From Tetrahymena elliotti 4EA (Eukaryota > Ciliophora > Oligohymenophorea > Hymenostomatida > Tetrahymenidae), in NCBI GenBank assembly GCA_000231825.2, contig JH720353.1:181993-245992 (forward strand): a DNA stretch of 64,000 nucleotides, written 5' to 3'. Below, piece after piece: positions 1-13,131 of the stretch. The stretch's first letter is position 1, and the number at the start of each line of letters is the position of its first letter. The notes beneath the pieces were generated by a model. The model worked only from the letters and a program-made list of their open reading frames with translations, was not told the origin of the DNA and ran no database searches. Made by a program: the position numbers and the translations under genes.

Positions 1-883
1 AGTTTAATAAAATAAATAAAGCAATTTGAGCAGGAATAAAAAAATAAGTTATAAAAGCTCTATTAATATTGAGATGAAAATTGTTTTATTTGGTAAAAAA
101 TTGATAAAAAAATTGCAAATAATTTAAATGTTAAATTAAAATATAGAAGAAAGGTTATGTATGTATTCGGAAATTCAAAACAATTTGAAATTAAATTTTG
201 TATCTAAATTATTTGAGTAAATATCAAAATAAAAAGTAAAAAATGAAAGAAACATTTTTATTAATAAGAAAACACAGAAATTAAAAGGAGATATTAGTTT
301 GTGTTAAATTATTTTCACCAGTAACTTTAAAAGTTTATTTCTATTTTTATTTAAATTGATAATCGAGACAGTTAATTTCTTTTTAATTTTTAATATAAAT
401 TTGTTAATTTTCATAAGTAGGGGTAAAATACTTTCAAATGTAGTTTTCTTATTTTTGAATGAATATTTTTTAAATGTATGCAATCTATCTTCTTTTAATT
501 ATTTTTTGTTTTTCATTTAGCTTTATGCAATTTATTGTTATTTTGTTTGCTAAACCAGAGTCCTATTATTTTTCTTCTTATATTAATTATTTTTATTGAG
601 ATAGATAACTTTAAATTTATGCCTATCACACACTAAATTTTATATAATTTAAATACAGAAGTTTAATTTTCTAAAAATACAAAGCATTAATTGACAATAG
701 CTTATCAGCTTAAAAAACCAAAAAAATCTATCTACCTCTCTCTATACCCAAACTAGTTAAGGACATTTCAACTAAAGCGTTCAACAAGACATTAATAATT
801 TAGAAATAGTTTAAAAAAAGACCCTTTACACTTCAAAAACACTTAATAAATTAGCGAATTAAAAATATTATTATTAGTTTAAG
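1..883. other. AT-rich intergenic, left edge
   Basis: No gene is supported here. The stretch is low-complexity A/T with frequent TGA in all frames and no domain-like translation. The last 150 bases or so precede the eIF2A start and presumably hold its promoter and 5' UTR, but no element can be named. Confidence 0.6.
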
Positions 884-3800
884 ATGAGCAATTTTTAAAA
901 GAATAATGGAAATAACAATCAAATGAATGGATATGCTAACGGTAATGGTAACTGGAATAACTAAAAAAACAACTAAAATAGTAAGTTGGCTTCCAACTAG
1001 CTTGGCTAAAATAAAAGTAAAATCTTCTTCATTTTTCTTTCTAATTTCCTTATAAAAACACTCATAATTAAACAATCACCATCAAAGAATCTGCATTTTT
1101 AAAATATTTCATTTTGCAAAATAATTTATTCTGGTTGTTGAAAACACAACTCACAACCATTAAGCTTTCTATAAGCTTGAGCTGAATATATTTGCATTTG
1201 TTCAATTTAAGCTTAGATAGTAGATACTAAACATTTTATAATATAAAATAGACATAAACGTGGAGAATAAGCAAGTAAAGAACAGCAATGCAATCTATAA
1301 TCAAAACAATGGCACAAAATCTTATAACTAAAAAAATTAAGGATATTAAAATCAAGTTAGATATAATGGTAATAATGATTAAAACGGAGGTTACTATTAA
1401 AATAATAGCTATAATAATAATAGAAATAATTACAATTAGCAGTAATACTATAACAATTATAACAACATGCAATACCAAATATGGTAGTAATCTAATCAAG
1501 TAGGTAATTTACCTTACAATAACGCAGTAGGATTTCCTAGTCTTGGAGCAGACCTCAACATGCAAATGTGGGATATGAATTAGCTCTAGTAAGCTAATAT
1601 GTTTGAAGATTGGTAAAATTTCCCCTCTCTAGGACCTCAATTCCCTCCTCTCTACAATGCCCCTTAAGCATAGAATGACCCCTTGGACTCTATTCCTGAT
1701 AGCTCAGAGTTAGAAAAGTAGTTGATAGAGGAGCAAATGAAAAATTAAAAGTAAAACAAAAATGCTTCTTAAGTAGATTAAGCAAGTTAAATTACTGATG
1801 TGAATATGCTATTCTCCTAAATGAATATGCTATAAAAGGGTACAGAAAATAATAATGACTCAGATAACCAAATTATGGTTAGAACAAAGCTAGGAGTTTA
1901 CTTAATAGATTACAACATGAAAGGCCCTTTGGAAGACTAATACCTCATATCTAAGTGGAATAGCTATTCTTTGTTTATTCAAGATGGTCACTACATAATT
2001 GTAATAATATTATCCTTTTCTTTTTCTTTGACTTTTTCAGAATATTTTAGCTGAAATTTATCCTTAGCCTTAGAATAGTAATAAGTAGCAATTAAAAAAG
2101 CTTAAAGGATTATCAATTTAATTCAAAAATAAATAGAGAAACAAAAAAATGAAATTAACTTTTCTTTGAAAATATCTATTTGAATAAATTTAATAATACC
2201 TTCTTTATATCAATCTTAACTATTAGCAGCAACAAAATTTATTCTACTTGTAAAAAATACTGAGTTTTTAACCATTTTTTAAAAAAATTAGTGTGCAGAT
2301 TCATAAAACATCGGAGTTTTTAGCACAACTAAAAAGAAATTATTAGATCATAAAACTTATAATGACATATAAGATTTACTTCTCTCACCTCTCTAAAAAT
2401 ATTTAGTATGCATAGAAAAACCTGACCACAATAGTGATGATATCAAATTACAAATATTAGATGCTTTGAGTCTTCAAAAAGTAATTTCTTTCTTATTTTT
2501 AATAAATTGAATAATTTTATTCAAAAATAATTTAATTATTTTTTTAATTACATTTTAATCTCATTTATATTGAACTTTTGCTATATTTATAAATTTAAGC
2601 ACAAAGAATTTGATTACAACTTTTTCTCTAAGAGCAGAACTAATCTATACATGTTTGATAAAAATGAAGATTAAATTTTCATAAGAGAGAAGAAAGAAAT
2701 TAGAATTTACAACACTATTAATTTTGAGCTTTCAACTATAGTAAATGCTGAAAGTTTCATTTATCAATACTTGTCCCCATCTTAAGATAGATAGTAGTTG
2801 CTTTTACTTACCCCAGAATTCAGCAAAGGATATGAAATGATACCAGCTCATTTAAGATTATTTGAAATAAAAGATTTGTAAAATCCTATTCTCGACTTAT
2901 CCATCTCTAAAAGTTAAGAAGTAGTACCAGTTTGGTCCCCTAACGGATAGCATTTACTTTTGTGGTGTTCAACTATCAAAGATGACACTGGTAATACTTA
3001 TTATGGATAGCATACAGTTTATAGATATAAAGTAATTTTTAATTAGTTGTTTGTATACATCATTTTGTTAAAATTATATATTTTTAAAAATAATTTTGTT
3101 TATTTATCTTTAATTTATTATAGCCCGATACTCGTTCTATAGAGCCTCTTAATTTCTATAAGGGAGTTATTCACGATATTCAATGGTAGCCAAGTAGTGA
3201 GCATTTCGTAGTTATCGGAGGAGGTATGCCTTCTCATTCTGTACTATTTACAAAGGTATGTCATTTTTTAGTTGCTATATTTGCAATTTATTTTATTCAA
3301 AAAAAACAAAATAAACAGCTAAAATATTAATTTGCTTATTTTCTAAATTTCAATTATTATTTTACATCTTTCTTTTTTTGAAAATTTATTTAAAAGACTA
3401 CTAAAAATAAAACTTTTGATTAATATTTTGATCAATAAAATTTGAAAAATAATTTTAACCAACTAAAATGAATTTTAATTTGATAAAAGGAAGGGGTACC
3501 AATATTTGAATTCGGAAGACATCATATCAATAAAGTTAAATGGAATCCTTATTCTAAACTTCTTTTCTTAGGTGGATTTGGTAACCTAGGAGGAGATATT
3601 GAAGTTTGGAATGTTAAAGATTTGAAAAAAATTGGGCAATTTAAAGTAAAATGAAAAAAATATTTATTATTAAACTAAAAAAACATTTAATTTTATAGGC
3701 ACATTGCACTGTAAGTTCTTCTTGGAGTTATGATGGCACAAAAATTCTTTGTGGTGTACTATTCCCAAAGCTAAGAGTTCAAAATAATTTTAAGGTTTTC

Positions 3801-4510
3801 AACGTATATGGTGAGTAATGCAAATTCTCTGACTTTTCTAGTACTGATTTATATGAAGCTTGCTGGCATCCATATCCTTTCCCAGAAGAAAGAGTCGAGA
3901 AAAAAGCTGAAAATTAGAACAATGAAAGTAAAAATGGAGAACAAGAAAAACCTAAAAAGGGAATTCTAACAAAAAGAGGTAATAATAGCATATTCAATTT
4001 TTTTAATTTTTTTAAATATTCATTTAAAACTATGAAGGAAATTTGAGTAGTATGCTTAATGAAGCAAAAATTTCTAACCACGGTGGAAAAAATCTTCAAC
4101 CCAATGAAACATTTGAAAGAGAAGAAGACAAAGAAATGGAATAAGTTAAATAATCTACCACCCAAAAGAAGTTAGATTAAGGGATTATGTTCTCTAGAAA
4201 TAGAAATAAATTAGAATAGCAAAAGCAATTGTCTGAGGAAGAAGAAAGGGCCATGGAAAAAGAAAAAAAGGCATAAAAAAAATAAAAGAAGGCATTAAGA
4301 CTTAATCCTAGTAATAACAATAACCTTGAAGAAATAATTTAGAATCAATAAAATTAAGAAGAGTAAAACTATGATAATACAAGTGGTTAAGGATCTTCAG
4401 GAGGTGGTAGAACTTCCCCTGAAATAGATGATTTTTTCAATGAAACAGATGAAGTGAATGATTCAGACAAATAAAAAATGCAAGAAATAAATTAAAAAAA
4501 GGACAACTGA
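884..4510 (+). CDS. Eukaryotic translation initiation factor 2A (eIF2A), WD40 family
   Basis: eIF2A is a WD40 beta-propeller factor that can deliver initiator tRNA to the 40S subunit in alternative initiation. Eight exons join in frame: 884-980, 1252-2000, 2292-2480, 2600-3031, 3124-3255, 3490-3645, 3699-3978, 4038-4510 (836 codons, 835 aa, TGA stop). The recognisable part is the propeller, with eIF2A-typical strings such as IGGGMPSHSVLF, LGGFGNLGGDIEVWN and FPKLRVQNNFKVFNVYG. The C-terminal tail (from about residue 680) is charged and Gln-rich, as in the family. Unusual is the N-terminus: about 150 residues rich in Asn, Gln, Gly and Tyr before the propeller, so the protein is longer than the usual ~600 aa. 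Family assignment is by recognition of conserved strings; the extension is seen directly. Confidence 0.9.
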
Positions 4511-4847
4511 GCTATTGATTTAGAGAGCCTTTTTTTAATTAAAATTAATTTATTTTTACAGAATTAATTAAAAAAACATAATAAATTTATTTTTCATATT
4601 TAATAGGTTATCAAATTCGATTATTTAAACAAAACCATTATTTACTTATTACTTTCTCTTTATTATTTTATATTCAAAGTTAAATATTTAATTCAATATA
4701 AATTGTAAAAAACTAGTCATTTCACTTTATTGGAAAAATTCAATATCTGTTTTTGTTTACTTTTTTATCTTAATTTTAGTTAGTAAATACTTTAAAACCA
4801 CAAAGTATTGAAGCTTTCCTAAGGTTTGCAATACTAAATATCAATTA
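4511..4847. other. Intergenic between eIF2A and tRNA-Ile
   Basis: eIF2A 3' UTR followed by AT-rich DNA; nothing else recognised. The bases just before the tRNA (ending in atatcaatt) resemble those before the second tRNA copy. Confidence 0.6.
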
Positions 4848-4921
4848 GCTCGGGTAGCTCAGTTGGTTAGAGCGTGGGTCTAATAAACCCAAGGTCGAGG
4901 GTTCAATCCCCTCCCGGAGCA
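4848..4921 (+). tRNA. tRNA-Ile (anticodon AAT), copy 1
   Basis: 74-nt cloverleaf without intron. Acceptor GCTCGGG pairs with CCGGAGC, D stem GCTC/GAGC, anticodon stem TGGGT/ACCCA with loop CTAATAA giving anticodon AAT (reads ATT), T stem GAGGG/CCCTC with TTCAATC loop, discriminator A. One mismatch (G5 opposite G68) lies in the acceptor stem. CCA is not encoded. A near-identical copy lies 74 bp downstream. Confidence 0.95.
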
Positions 4922-4922
4922 G

Positions 4923-4927
4923 TTTTT
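4923..4927 (+). terminator. Pol III T-run after tRNA-Ile copy 1
   Basis: Five consecutive T start two bases after the discriminator base, as expected for RNA polymerase III termination; a second T-run follows after one A. Confidence 0.7.
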
Positions 4928-4995
4928 ATTTTTTAAATTTATAATTTGTTAAAATTTAAGAAATATGTTTTGATTGAGTTCTAATATATCATTCA

Positions 4996-5069
4996 GCTCG
5001 GGTAGCTCAGTTGGTTAGAGCGTGGGTCTAATAAACCCAAGGTCGAGGGTTCAAGCCCCTCCCGGAGCA
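4996..5069 (+). tRNA. tRNA-Ile (anticodon AAT), copy 2
   Basis: Same 74-nt structure and anticodon loop CTAATAA as copy 1. The only difference is G instead of T in the T loop at 5055 (TTCAAGC). It retains the same G5-G68 acceptor mismatch. The short upstream flank also resembles that of copy 1, pointing to a local tandem duplication. Confidence 0.95.
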
Positions 5070-5070
5070 G

Positions 5071-5077
5071 TTTTTTT
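5071..5077 (+). terminator. Pol III T-run after tRNA-Ile copy 2
   Basis: Seven consecutive T immediately downstream of the tRNA end. Confidence 0.75.
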
Positions 5078-5314
5078 ATTTGAAAGAATGAAAAATTACT
5101 TTCTTTTGGAATGAATGAAAAACTAAAAAATAGTTTATAGTGAGTTGAATATTTTGTTAAAACATTTTTTTTAATTTCTTAAGAGGCTTATTAAAATTAC
5201 TATTTTATATATTAAATAAATTAAAATAAATAAGGTTGTGCTTTTAAGTAGAAATAAAAATTTAATTTAATTTATTTGTTCATACAGATACTATTAGAAT
5301 AAAGCAGAGATAAA

Positions 5315-8300
5315 ATGAGTCTAAAAACAACATAAGAAGATTTGTTTAATATTTTAAACTCTTAGAACATAAATTAGTTGAAATATAACTAATAGGCTAA
5401 GATAAATAATACTAGTATTGAAAATAATACAAGCATGCTAAATGACTATCAAAAAATATCTGCATAGTAGCCGTAGAATATCAAGAATAAAGTTTAGGTA
5501 ATAAACTATAATAAGGGTAGCAAAAATTAGTTTGGGATTGATGAAATATTTTACTCATATCAAAAAAGATTCTAAAATGTATTTTATTTAATAGAGTAAA
5601 AGCTCAATTTTTTAAAGCACCAAATGATCTTTTCTAGATCTACTCAGAAATAGAATTAGAATAAAGAAAAAAAAAATAGTTTTTATGAATAATCTAATAA
5701 CTAATGGTAGAACTAAGATAAAAATTTTGATTTAGAGCAATTAAGAGGGTAAATAGTCAAAAAAGATGTTAGTAAAGATGCTTTGATGTAAGAAAAACAA
5801 TCTTTTGAATAAAATATTTTGACAAAATTGAAGGAATACTATAATCATTTTGTCTTTTTGTGTAAGCAAGATCTTGAATTGATTGAAATAGAATAAAGAG
5901 TTCTAAAAAAGTATTTTTAAATTAAAGTTGACTCTGAAAAATTGAAGGTAATAATTGTGAGTCTTACAAATTAAATTATCAGTGAAAATTTTCTAATCTA
6001 CAATAATTTGCTAAAGAATAAATTTGAGTTTGAAGCCAATGAATTTTTGCAAAAGTAAATATTATTTAGAAAGAGACTGTAAGAGATGATTGCTGATAAA
6101 AACTAAGTTCCGAATTCTATTATCTTATATTTAATTAACTTTTCAAGATAAGCTTTTTTAATTGAGAAAGAATAGTCTGAAAAAATAATAGTTTAGAAAT
6201 TATAATACTACAAGAATCTTGAATCCTAGATTTAGTAACTTTTAAAAAATCAACAGAATTCTTAGAATCAATCTTTACCAGATACTTAACCTAATATGAT
6301 AATAACTTAACTTAGGATTCATCAAAATTAAAATAATCAACAAGATGATAGTAATAATTTAGATACTTAAATGATTTCTGATACTAAGAGCTAATACTAA
6401 AAGGATAAAAATTCCAAATAGAATGAAGAGTCAATATAGTAGTTAGATAAAAATACAATTTCTTATTATCAGGGCTAGCCTCTGTCTCCAAGAGTACTTT
6501 ATAATAATTCTCAACGCCCATCACTCTTTTTTAAATAAACAAAAAATGAGAAAAATAGCAATGATGATTTGATTTTACTTGATTCTAGGTAAGAAAATCA
6601 ATAACAAAAGTAAAAAAATACCATTCATTCTAGATAAAACTTTATTTTTGCTCATGATCAATAGAAAATGGATTTCGATGATAATTAATGCTTGTTATTA
6701 GGGGAGGAATTCGAACAGAAAAATTCAAAACAAATAAGAAGTTAGAGTCTTTATAATAAAAAGGGTATGTAGGATTTATCTATTAGTCAAATTGAAGGTA
6801 TGTGGGATTAAAATAACTCAATGAGTGCCTAAGGTATTTACTAAAATCTCTAGAATTAAACATAAAATTCTAATGAAAAATATTCTTTGTCTCCTATTTC
6901 TTAGACCAACAAATGCTTTTTGAAATTACCTAAACTTTAGCAGTCTCTTTAGTTAATTAATTCACCTATTCAAAAAATAAATGATAATTTGGAAAATGAT
7001 CAGGAATAGCAATTTCACTCCACTTTTAACAAAAGAGAAAATTTAGTTCCAAGCCATGAACAGGATTCTTTTATAGAAAGCTAAAAAGATTTGAAATAAT
7101 TCTAAAGTAATTTAGCTGAGTCATAATTGAGTAAAAGCATTAATTTTGATAATAAAATATACTATTAAAGTGAATAGCTAGGTCTCAAAGCCAATTCATC
7201 CTCTTAAAGAGAATTTAAAAATAGCTAATAGCATAAAGAACTCTATTTTTCTAATCAAAATTTCCAACAATCTCAAACAACTTCTACACCCTCTATTTCT
7301 AAAAGTGAATACTTTTTTTCTATTTAAAGTTAATTAAAAAAAACAGACTTAATAAATAGTAAAGATTTTAGGCGTTTATCTTTTACAGTATCTAATCGCT
7401 ATAAAAAAAAATGGAAAAATCAATAAAAATGTAATTTTGAAGATTACTCACCAATAGACTGTTAATATCATCATCTTGCTTGTTAGCAAATTCTGAACTC
7501 TATTGAAATTCTTAATGATAAAAAAATTTTTTTAGAAAAAATGTATACTAATTTGATCAAGACGAATTCTTACATTTCTTAAACAATTAAATCTTACCTG
7601 TAACAAAAGCCAAACAGAGTAAGATAGAGTTCTTACACAAGGCCAACTTTATCATCTTAAAATTTTAATGTAAATTTTTAATCAAATTCAATGAATGAAA
7701 GTAAGAGTCAAATATAAGATTGTAGCATATTGCTTAAAGGAAATAATAAAGGGTAAACTGTCTAAAATAATCCATAAAATAATTTAGTTCCAAATAAACC
7801 TAATTCCAATTTTTAAATCATTTAAAAATCATTTTCAAACTAGGCAATAAAAGCTTAAGCGAATAATGAGTCTATCTAAAAACCTTGCTAAACCAAATAA
7901 AATTTAGCAAAAGCTATCAATTTGGCACTAGTAACAACACCAAAAAATAACTAAAAATAAAAATAGGTAGGACTAAATTGCCTTAGTTTAGTTAATTCTA
8001 ATGATAGTCCTTTCACCAAAAAATTAAATGAAGAAATATAGTCATTTACAAATATAAAAAAATTTAGAGAAGAAACATTTTTAGATTCAAAAGCTATAGA
8101 AAAATAATTATATGTTACAAAAAGTAACTCAGTTTTATTTAAGAAAAATTCCGATATTTTAATTTCTGAGTCATAATCTGAGCGCCAAACAAATTCACCA
8201 AACCCAGTTAAATGCATAAAAGACAAATTAATAAGAATCAAAACTATTTTGGAGAGATAACCCACAGTCTAGCAAAAGTAATTTCATCTATAAAATCATA

Positions 8301-8968
8301 AGATTTACTAATAATCTATGTCTATTGAAGATCTTATTGAGCCTTTGAATTTTAGATAAAACTTATTTAAAAACTTAGAGTTATCTCCTAAAAACTTACT
8401 AAAGCCTTAAACAAATCGTTTCTTTGAATAAGTGAACATGAATAGCAAAAATTCTCCAAATCAAAAAATCTAGTTTATCTTTTTATAACAACCAAATAAT
8501 AAATACAATTAAAATTCAAAAGAAACATACTAAGATTAAAGAGTATAATAACCCTAAAATATGAATTAACCTACTCCTAGAAATCTAAATAATATGGTTA
8601 ACTTTTATAGTAATGCAAATAATAATAATGATATCATAAATCATAAGCTGTAAAACTACAAAAATAACTTTTAAAATCTACAAATGTCACCATATTTAGT
8701 TAAAAAGTAAAAAAATGATATTTTTAATAACTTGGAACAAAAAAATCTTACAAATGAATCTCTAATAATAGGGAGATAATTTTCAGAAAACTTATCTCAA
8801 AAATAGAGTACAAAAAGTTATTTAGATAATTCATATGGTCAATCAAACAATTAAACTAATAATTGTAAAGAAGACAATGAAAATTTCAAAGATTAAAAAA
8901 TAAATTAAAATTTAAGAAATAAACTGCAAATATTTCACAAGAAGTAAAACTAAATGAATGTAAAATGA
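5315..8968 (+). CDS. Large Gln/Asn/Ser-rich protein, function unknown
   Basis: A single uninterrupted frame of 1218 codons (1217 aa, stop TGA) with TAA/TAG read as Gln. No known domain recognised. Residues roughly 170-310 are charged and helical-looking with many Leu, Glu and Lys (for example LKEYYNHFVFLCKQDLEL), so a coiled coil is plausible. Another ordered-looking patch lies near residues 685-770, with a Cys/His cluster (CQYHHLACQQ). The rest is low-complexity, dominated by Asn, Gln, Ser and Lys, with many Gln codons as TAA and TAG. No signal peptide or membrane segment is evident. The intronless length of more than 3.6 kb without a TGA is far beyond chance in this base composition, so the coding call is firm although the function is not known. 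Confidence 0.85.
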
Positions 8969-9675
8969 TTTCTTATTTAATCAAATACTTTAAGATAAAT
9001 TATTTCACATTCAATTTTAAGATAAATTTTTCTCTTTTTTTGATTGTTTAATGTTTTTATTAGTTAAATTCAATAAAAATATCAAAATTTTATCATATTT
9101 TTTCTCACTCAGTTTGAAATAATCAAAAATTATTTTTATTATTAATGAAAATTAAGATTATTATGCTAGAAATGTTTAAATTATATTTTTTTCTTTTGTT
9201 AAAAAATATTGATTTTTTATAAAAAAAAATATATTTTAAAGTAAAAAAGTATGGGTATGAATATTCCAAAATTTGTCAAATTAGACTCGAACATATCTTT
9301 AATGGAATTTTGTTTACTTCAAAATATTATTTTTTATCTTCTAAAAATAATTTTATTATGTCATATTTTATTTTTGAAGTAGGTTCGTTCATGCCTAATG
9401 CTTAATAAAGCTATTTTTATTCACAAATTTTTACTTAATAAAAATTAAATTTCAAAATGTAAACAAATATTTTATCAATAAAAAATCTTTTTTTAATGTA
9501 AAAAAACAAATTAAGGAATTTTAAGTGTTAAAAAAATTGACATAGGAGAGCATAGCGACATGCAAATAATTATAATTTTATATTGAATTTGTTGAAATTA
9601 GTGGTAATTAAATCAAAAATTAATTGTTTTAAGTTAATACTAATTCAAAAGTTTGAATAGAAAAAAAGCAAGAAT
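8969..9675. other. AT-rich intergenic
   Basis: Homopolymer-rich AT sequence; no gene or RNA recognised. A lone ATGCAAAT octamer occurs near 9560, which I do not interpret. Confidence 0.6.
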
Positions 9676-10210
9676 ATGACAGAATTAAACACTCCCGAAA
9701 AGAATTATAATTTATTTAGTGAAATAATTTTTGAAGGAGAAGATAGAATAAAAGCTTTAGAATTACTTGTCAATAAAAGAAAAATATAGATATAAAATTT
9801 AGACCCATGCATGCCTCTTTCAGCGTATATTAGTGAGGATTAAGTTCTTGAATATGTTAGTAAATTAAATTGAATTTCAAATAGATAATCACCACTTTTT
9901 TAAAAAAGATGAGCACTGGGAAAACCCTGACTAAGTAATGAAATAGGTGAATGATCATGTAGTTGTTTTTGATTATTCTAATGCGAAATTAAAAAATAAA
10001 AATATTAAATCCAAAGAGTATTTTAGTTTTTTAAATAAATTAATGACTAATCTATTATAATCTAAAATTAGCTAAAGCAAAGAAAGATATAACGTAATCT
10101 ATAAAGAAGCAGAAAGAGAGATAAAAACTCAACCATAAAGAGCAAAGAGTGGCCTACCTAAAAGAAAAATAGTAAATGCAGAGTAATAAAACTTAGCAAA
10201 GCGTTTTTGA
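9676..10210 (+). CDS. Small hypothetical protein with a 25-nt intron
   Basis: Two exons, 9676-9859 and 9885-10210, give 170 codons (169 aa, TGA stop). The 25-nt intron (GTAAATT...AAATAG) is inferred because the first frame hits TGA inside it, and the second exon is in a different frame that continues only if these bases are removed. The product is soluble and basic toward the C-terminus (string QPQRAKSGLPKRKIVNAEQQ), with an acidic N-terminal half and no membrane segment. I do not recognise a family. The gene precedes a tandem duplication in its 3' flank. The intron length is near the lower limit for oligohymenophorean ciliates, so a different splice is possible. Confidence 0.65.
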
Positions 10211-10258
10211 AGTAAAGATTGAGAAGTTTAAAATTAAAAGAAGAGATTGAAAAATTCC

Positions 10259-10480
10259 AAATAAATAAATGAAAATTAAGTTATATATATTTTTATGAAT
10301 GAGCATCATTCATTCATTCTTTTGTTAATTAGCTATAAATTAATATACTAGCCTAAAATATTATTTCAAAAATCTTAACAAATAAATGAAAATTAAGTTT
10401 GATGTTTATTAATGAGTGTAATTAATTCTTTTGTTAATTAGTTAAAAAATTAATATACTAGACTAATATTTTATTCTACA
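10259..10480 (+). repeat. Imperfect tandem duplication, about 115-bp unit
   Basis: Two adjacent diverged copies share, in order, aataaatgaaaattaagtt, ttcttttgttaattag, and aattaatatactag (about 10262 and 10381 onward). The units differ by small indels and substitutions, for example in a CATT-rich segment present only in the first. It lies between two convergent genes, in the 3' flank of both. Confidence 0.75.
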
Positions 10481-10580
10481 AGGTGTTTTAATTTATTTTT
10501 GTTAAAGAGTATTATATAAATAACATAAAAATATTACTTTTAATGTTAATACTGAATCAATTGATTAATCATTCCACATA

Positions 10581-11609
10581 TCATTTAACAAGTTATTCTG
10601 TCTTGTAAAACTTCATTTGGAGAATGATTAAGATATCTACAGTAAGTTAAATTACGCCACACATGATGAATTACATAGGAGCACTTTTATAGATAAAATA
10701 AATTGTTTTACTAAAGTCACCCAAAAACCATGATCCTATTAATCCAATACTAATGCCACTTGCATTTTAGTTTTAGTAGTTTTTAATCATTTAAGGGAAT
10801 CCAAGAGTGGCCTTTTATTTTAAATGATGAATTCTATTCTATTTTAGTTTAATAATTTATTTTACCTCTATCATTGCACTGATCATTCCAATTATTTAAA
10901 CTGCAGCATAATTATGAACAAACATTAATGTGATAAGAGTGAAAAAAACAGTAAAGGTGATAACTGATTCAACTATTTTTTTTAATATATTTATTCTTAT
11001 CTCTACTAATTTAAATCAATTAATTTTACTGTAAGACCTAATATCATACCATCTCCAAAACTTATTCCAGAACTTAACAGAGGCAAGTCCTCCATCTAAT
11101 ATTATTTAAGATTGATGTTAAAACTTGAATTTAATTTATCATAAAAATACCTCTATATTCAATTGACTTATTGGATTTACTCTAATTTGAAACTTTGAGA
11201 CATTCAGCAAGCAAGATAAACTAATATATATTCAATTCAAACAAAATCTCCTATTAATTTTTTTAGTTTTTGAAATTTTACTTAAGTAGCAACCATCAAT
11301 AATGATTAGAAGAGTAAAGGAGTTTCGTATCTTTCTCCAAACCTTTATTAATTTTTAAATTAATACATTTATTTTTATTGCTTTGAAAAAAATATTTTAC
11401 CAAAATAAAACCCTCAATATATTTGCAAAAAGTAAGATAGCGCAAACATCAATACTAAAATTGCCAATAGTCTATTCAGTCTTTATTTTAGAATATTAAG
11501 AGTAATAGCCATAAACAGGGCCAAATACCATAACTAAATATATTAGGAATTAGTTAATAAAACGGATGTTTCAATATTCATATTTACGTAAATCTATGAG
11601 GAAATCCAT
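10581..11609 (-). CDS. PQ-loop membrane protein, SLC66A2 (PQLC1)-like
   Basis: Seven-transmembrane PQ-loop proteins of the SLC66 family sit in endosomal, lysosomal or Golgi membranes; SLC66A2 is linked to phospholipid flip regulation at endosomes. Seven exons on the minus strand (11588-11609, 11401-11533, 11282-11342, 11151-11220, 11030-11095, 10866-10972, 10581-10811) sum to 690 nt, 229 aa. Family-diagnostic strings are present: AILLFANILRVLFWFG, PLLFQSLLMV, the second PQ loop GFPQMIKNYQ, and IGSWFLGDFSKTIYF. The first loop has SQ instead of PQ (GYYSQYSK). Human SLC66A2 is about 270 aa, so this is a compact version. The six introns range from about 54 to 62 nt. The start ATG codes for a first exon of only 22 nt, supported because removing the intron restores frame directly before the first loop. 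Confidence 0.88.
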
Positions 11610-13131
11610 TTAAAAATATCTTGCTTTAATCAAATAATAACTTTGTATTTTATCAAAATTTTTTTTTAAATTAATAACAAACACGTATTTTTTCAAAAAA
11701 GATATTTATTTTTTCTGTCAAAATAAACAAAAAAAGTAAACTTAAAAAATATTTTAATCTAATATACTTCATGAGAAAAAATTAGTTATTATGTTCATGA
11801 TGCTCCATTTTAGTTTTCATTCAAATTAAATAATTGAAAATTATTATTCAGAATGAACATGTAATTGAAAATGAATTTCAAAGAAAAGAGTATTTAATTT
11901 GAAAATATCTATGATTTTTAAGAGTAGTTTGAAATAATAATTTAAATTATATTAAACTTTTTTATTTTATTAATTTATTAAAATGGTAAATTATGAAATT
12001 TTATTAAATAACTATTTTTCATAAAAAATTTGAAAAGATAGAAACTAGTAAAATATATCAACAGTTTAGATTTAAATTAGTAAATATACATCCACAATAA
12101 AGATTTTTATTCAAGTACTTACCAAATTAATATAAATTATTATGAAACTCAGTTTTAAATTGTCAGATCAATAAATTTTATAATATTAAAAAAATATTTA
12201 ATAAGATGGTATACAATTAATTTTGTTTAAAGGTTAGTCTAAAAATATTTACAAAATGTAAACTAAGATATAGATTAATTTTGGTTGTTATGAAACTTAG
12301 TTAGAGCTTGTTTTACCTTATAAGGAAAATAGAAATTTTTTGTGGTTGTTAAAGTTTAGATTGAATAATAAAATGATAGATAACTGTGATTTAAGTTACT
12401 TTAATTTATGCTAAAAATAAGCCTTGTGTTTGTGATTATTTAAAGATAGGTTTCAGTTTACTTTATTATCAATTTAAATATTACCAAAAAAATTAATTTT
12501 GGCCTAGAATATTAATTTTAATAACAAAGATTTTGATAATTATTTTTAGGTCTTTTTTATCAAAAAATTTATTAATCAATCAATCTATTTCTTCAATAAA
12601 TTTTATCAAAAATGTCAGCCTCAATTTTGATAATTAGTTTTGTTTACAATAATAAACATTGGAATCATAATACTTTTTAATTATTGAGATGAAAATACCA
12701 TTGCAAATCTAGCTTGAATACATATTATTTTTAAACTTTTATTATTAAGATTGGTCTTAAAATTTCTATTAATTAATAAATAAATTTATGTAAATTATCT
12801 TATTTTCTTTCTGGTAATTAAGATTTATATTAAATGTAAGAGATAGTAACCTTATTTAAAAAATGATTGATTTTAACACAAATTTGCTTTAAGAAGAGAG
12901 ATTAAAGGTCACTTATTGATAAGGTGAAACGCTGAAGAGTATATATCTAAATAAATTGGTGAAAATAATAACAATAATCAAAAATTAATAAATTGCAAAT
13001 AATACAAAGATAGATAATTAGATTCATAGATTAAGACAGTGTTTCGATATCATATAAATATTTTCTATTTAAAAAATAAAGAAAATTTAGGTTCTTGTAG
13101 GGTAATTTATTAATTGATTAATTTTGCGTAC
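11610..13131. other. AT-rich intergenic, divergent promoters
   Basis: 1.5 kb between the divergently transcribed PQ-loop gene and the BAR/PH-like gene. No coding frame, tRNA or repeat of note was found; promoters for both genes must lie here but are not recognisable. Confidence 0.6.
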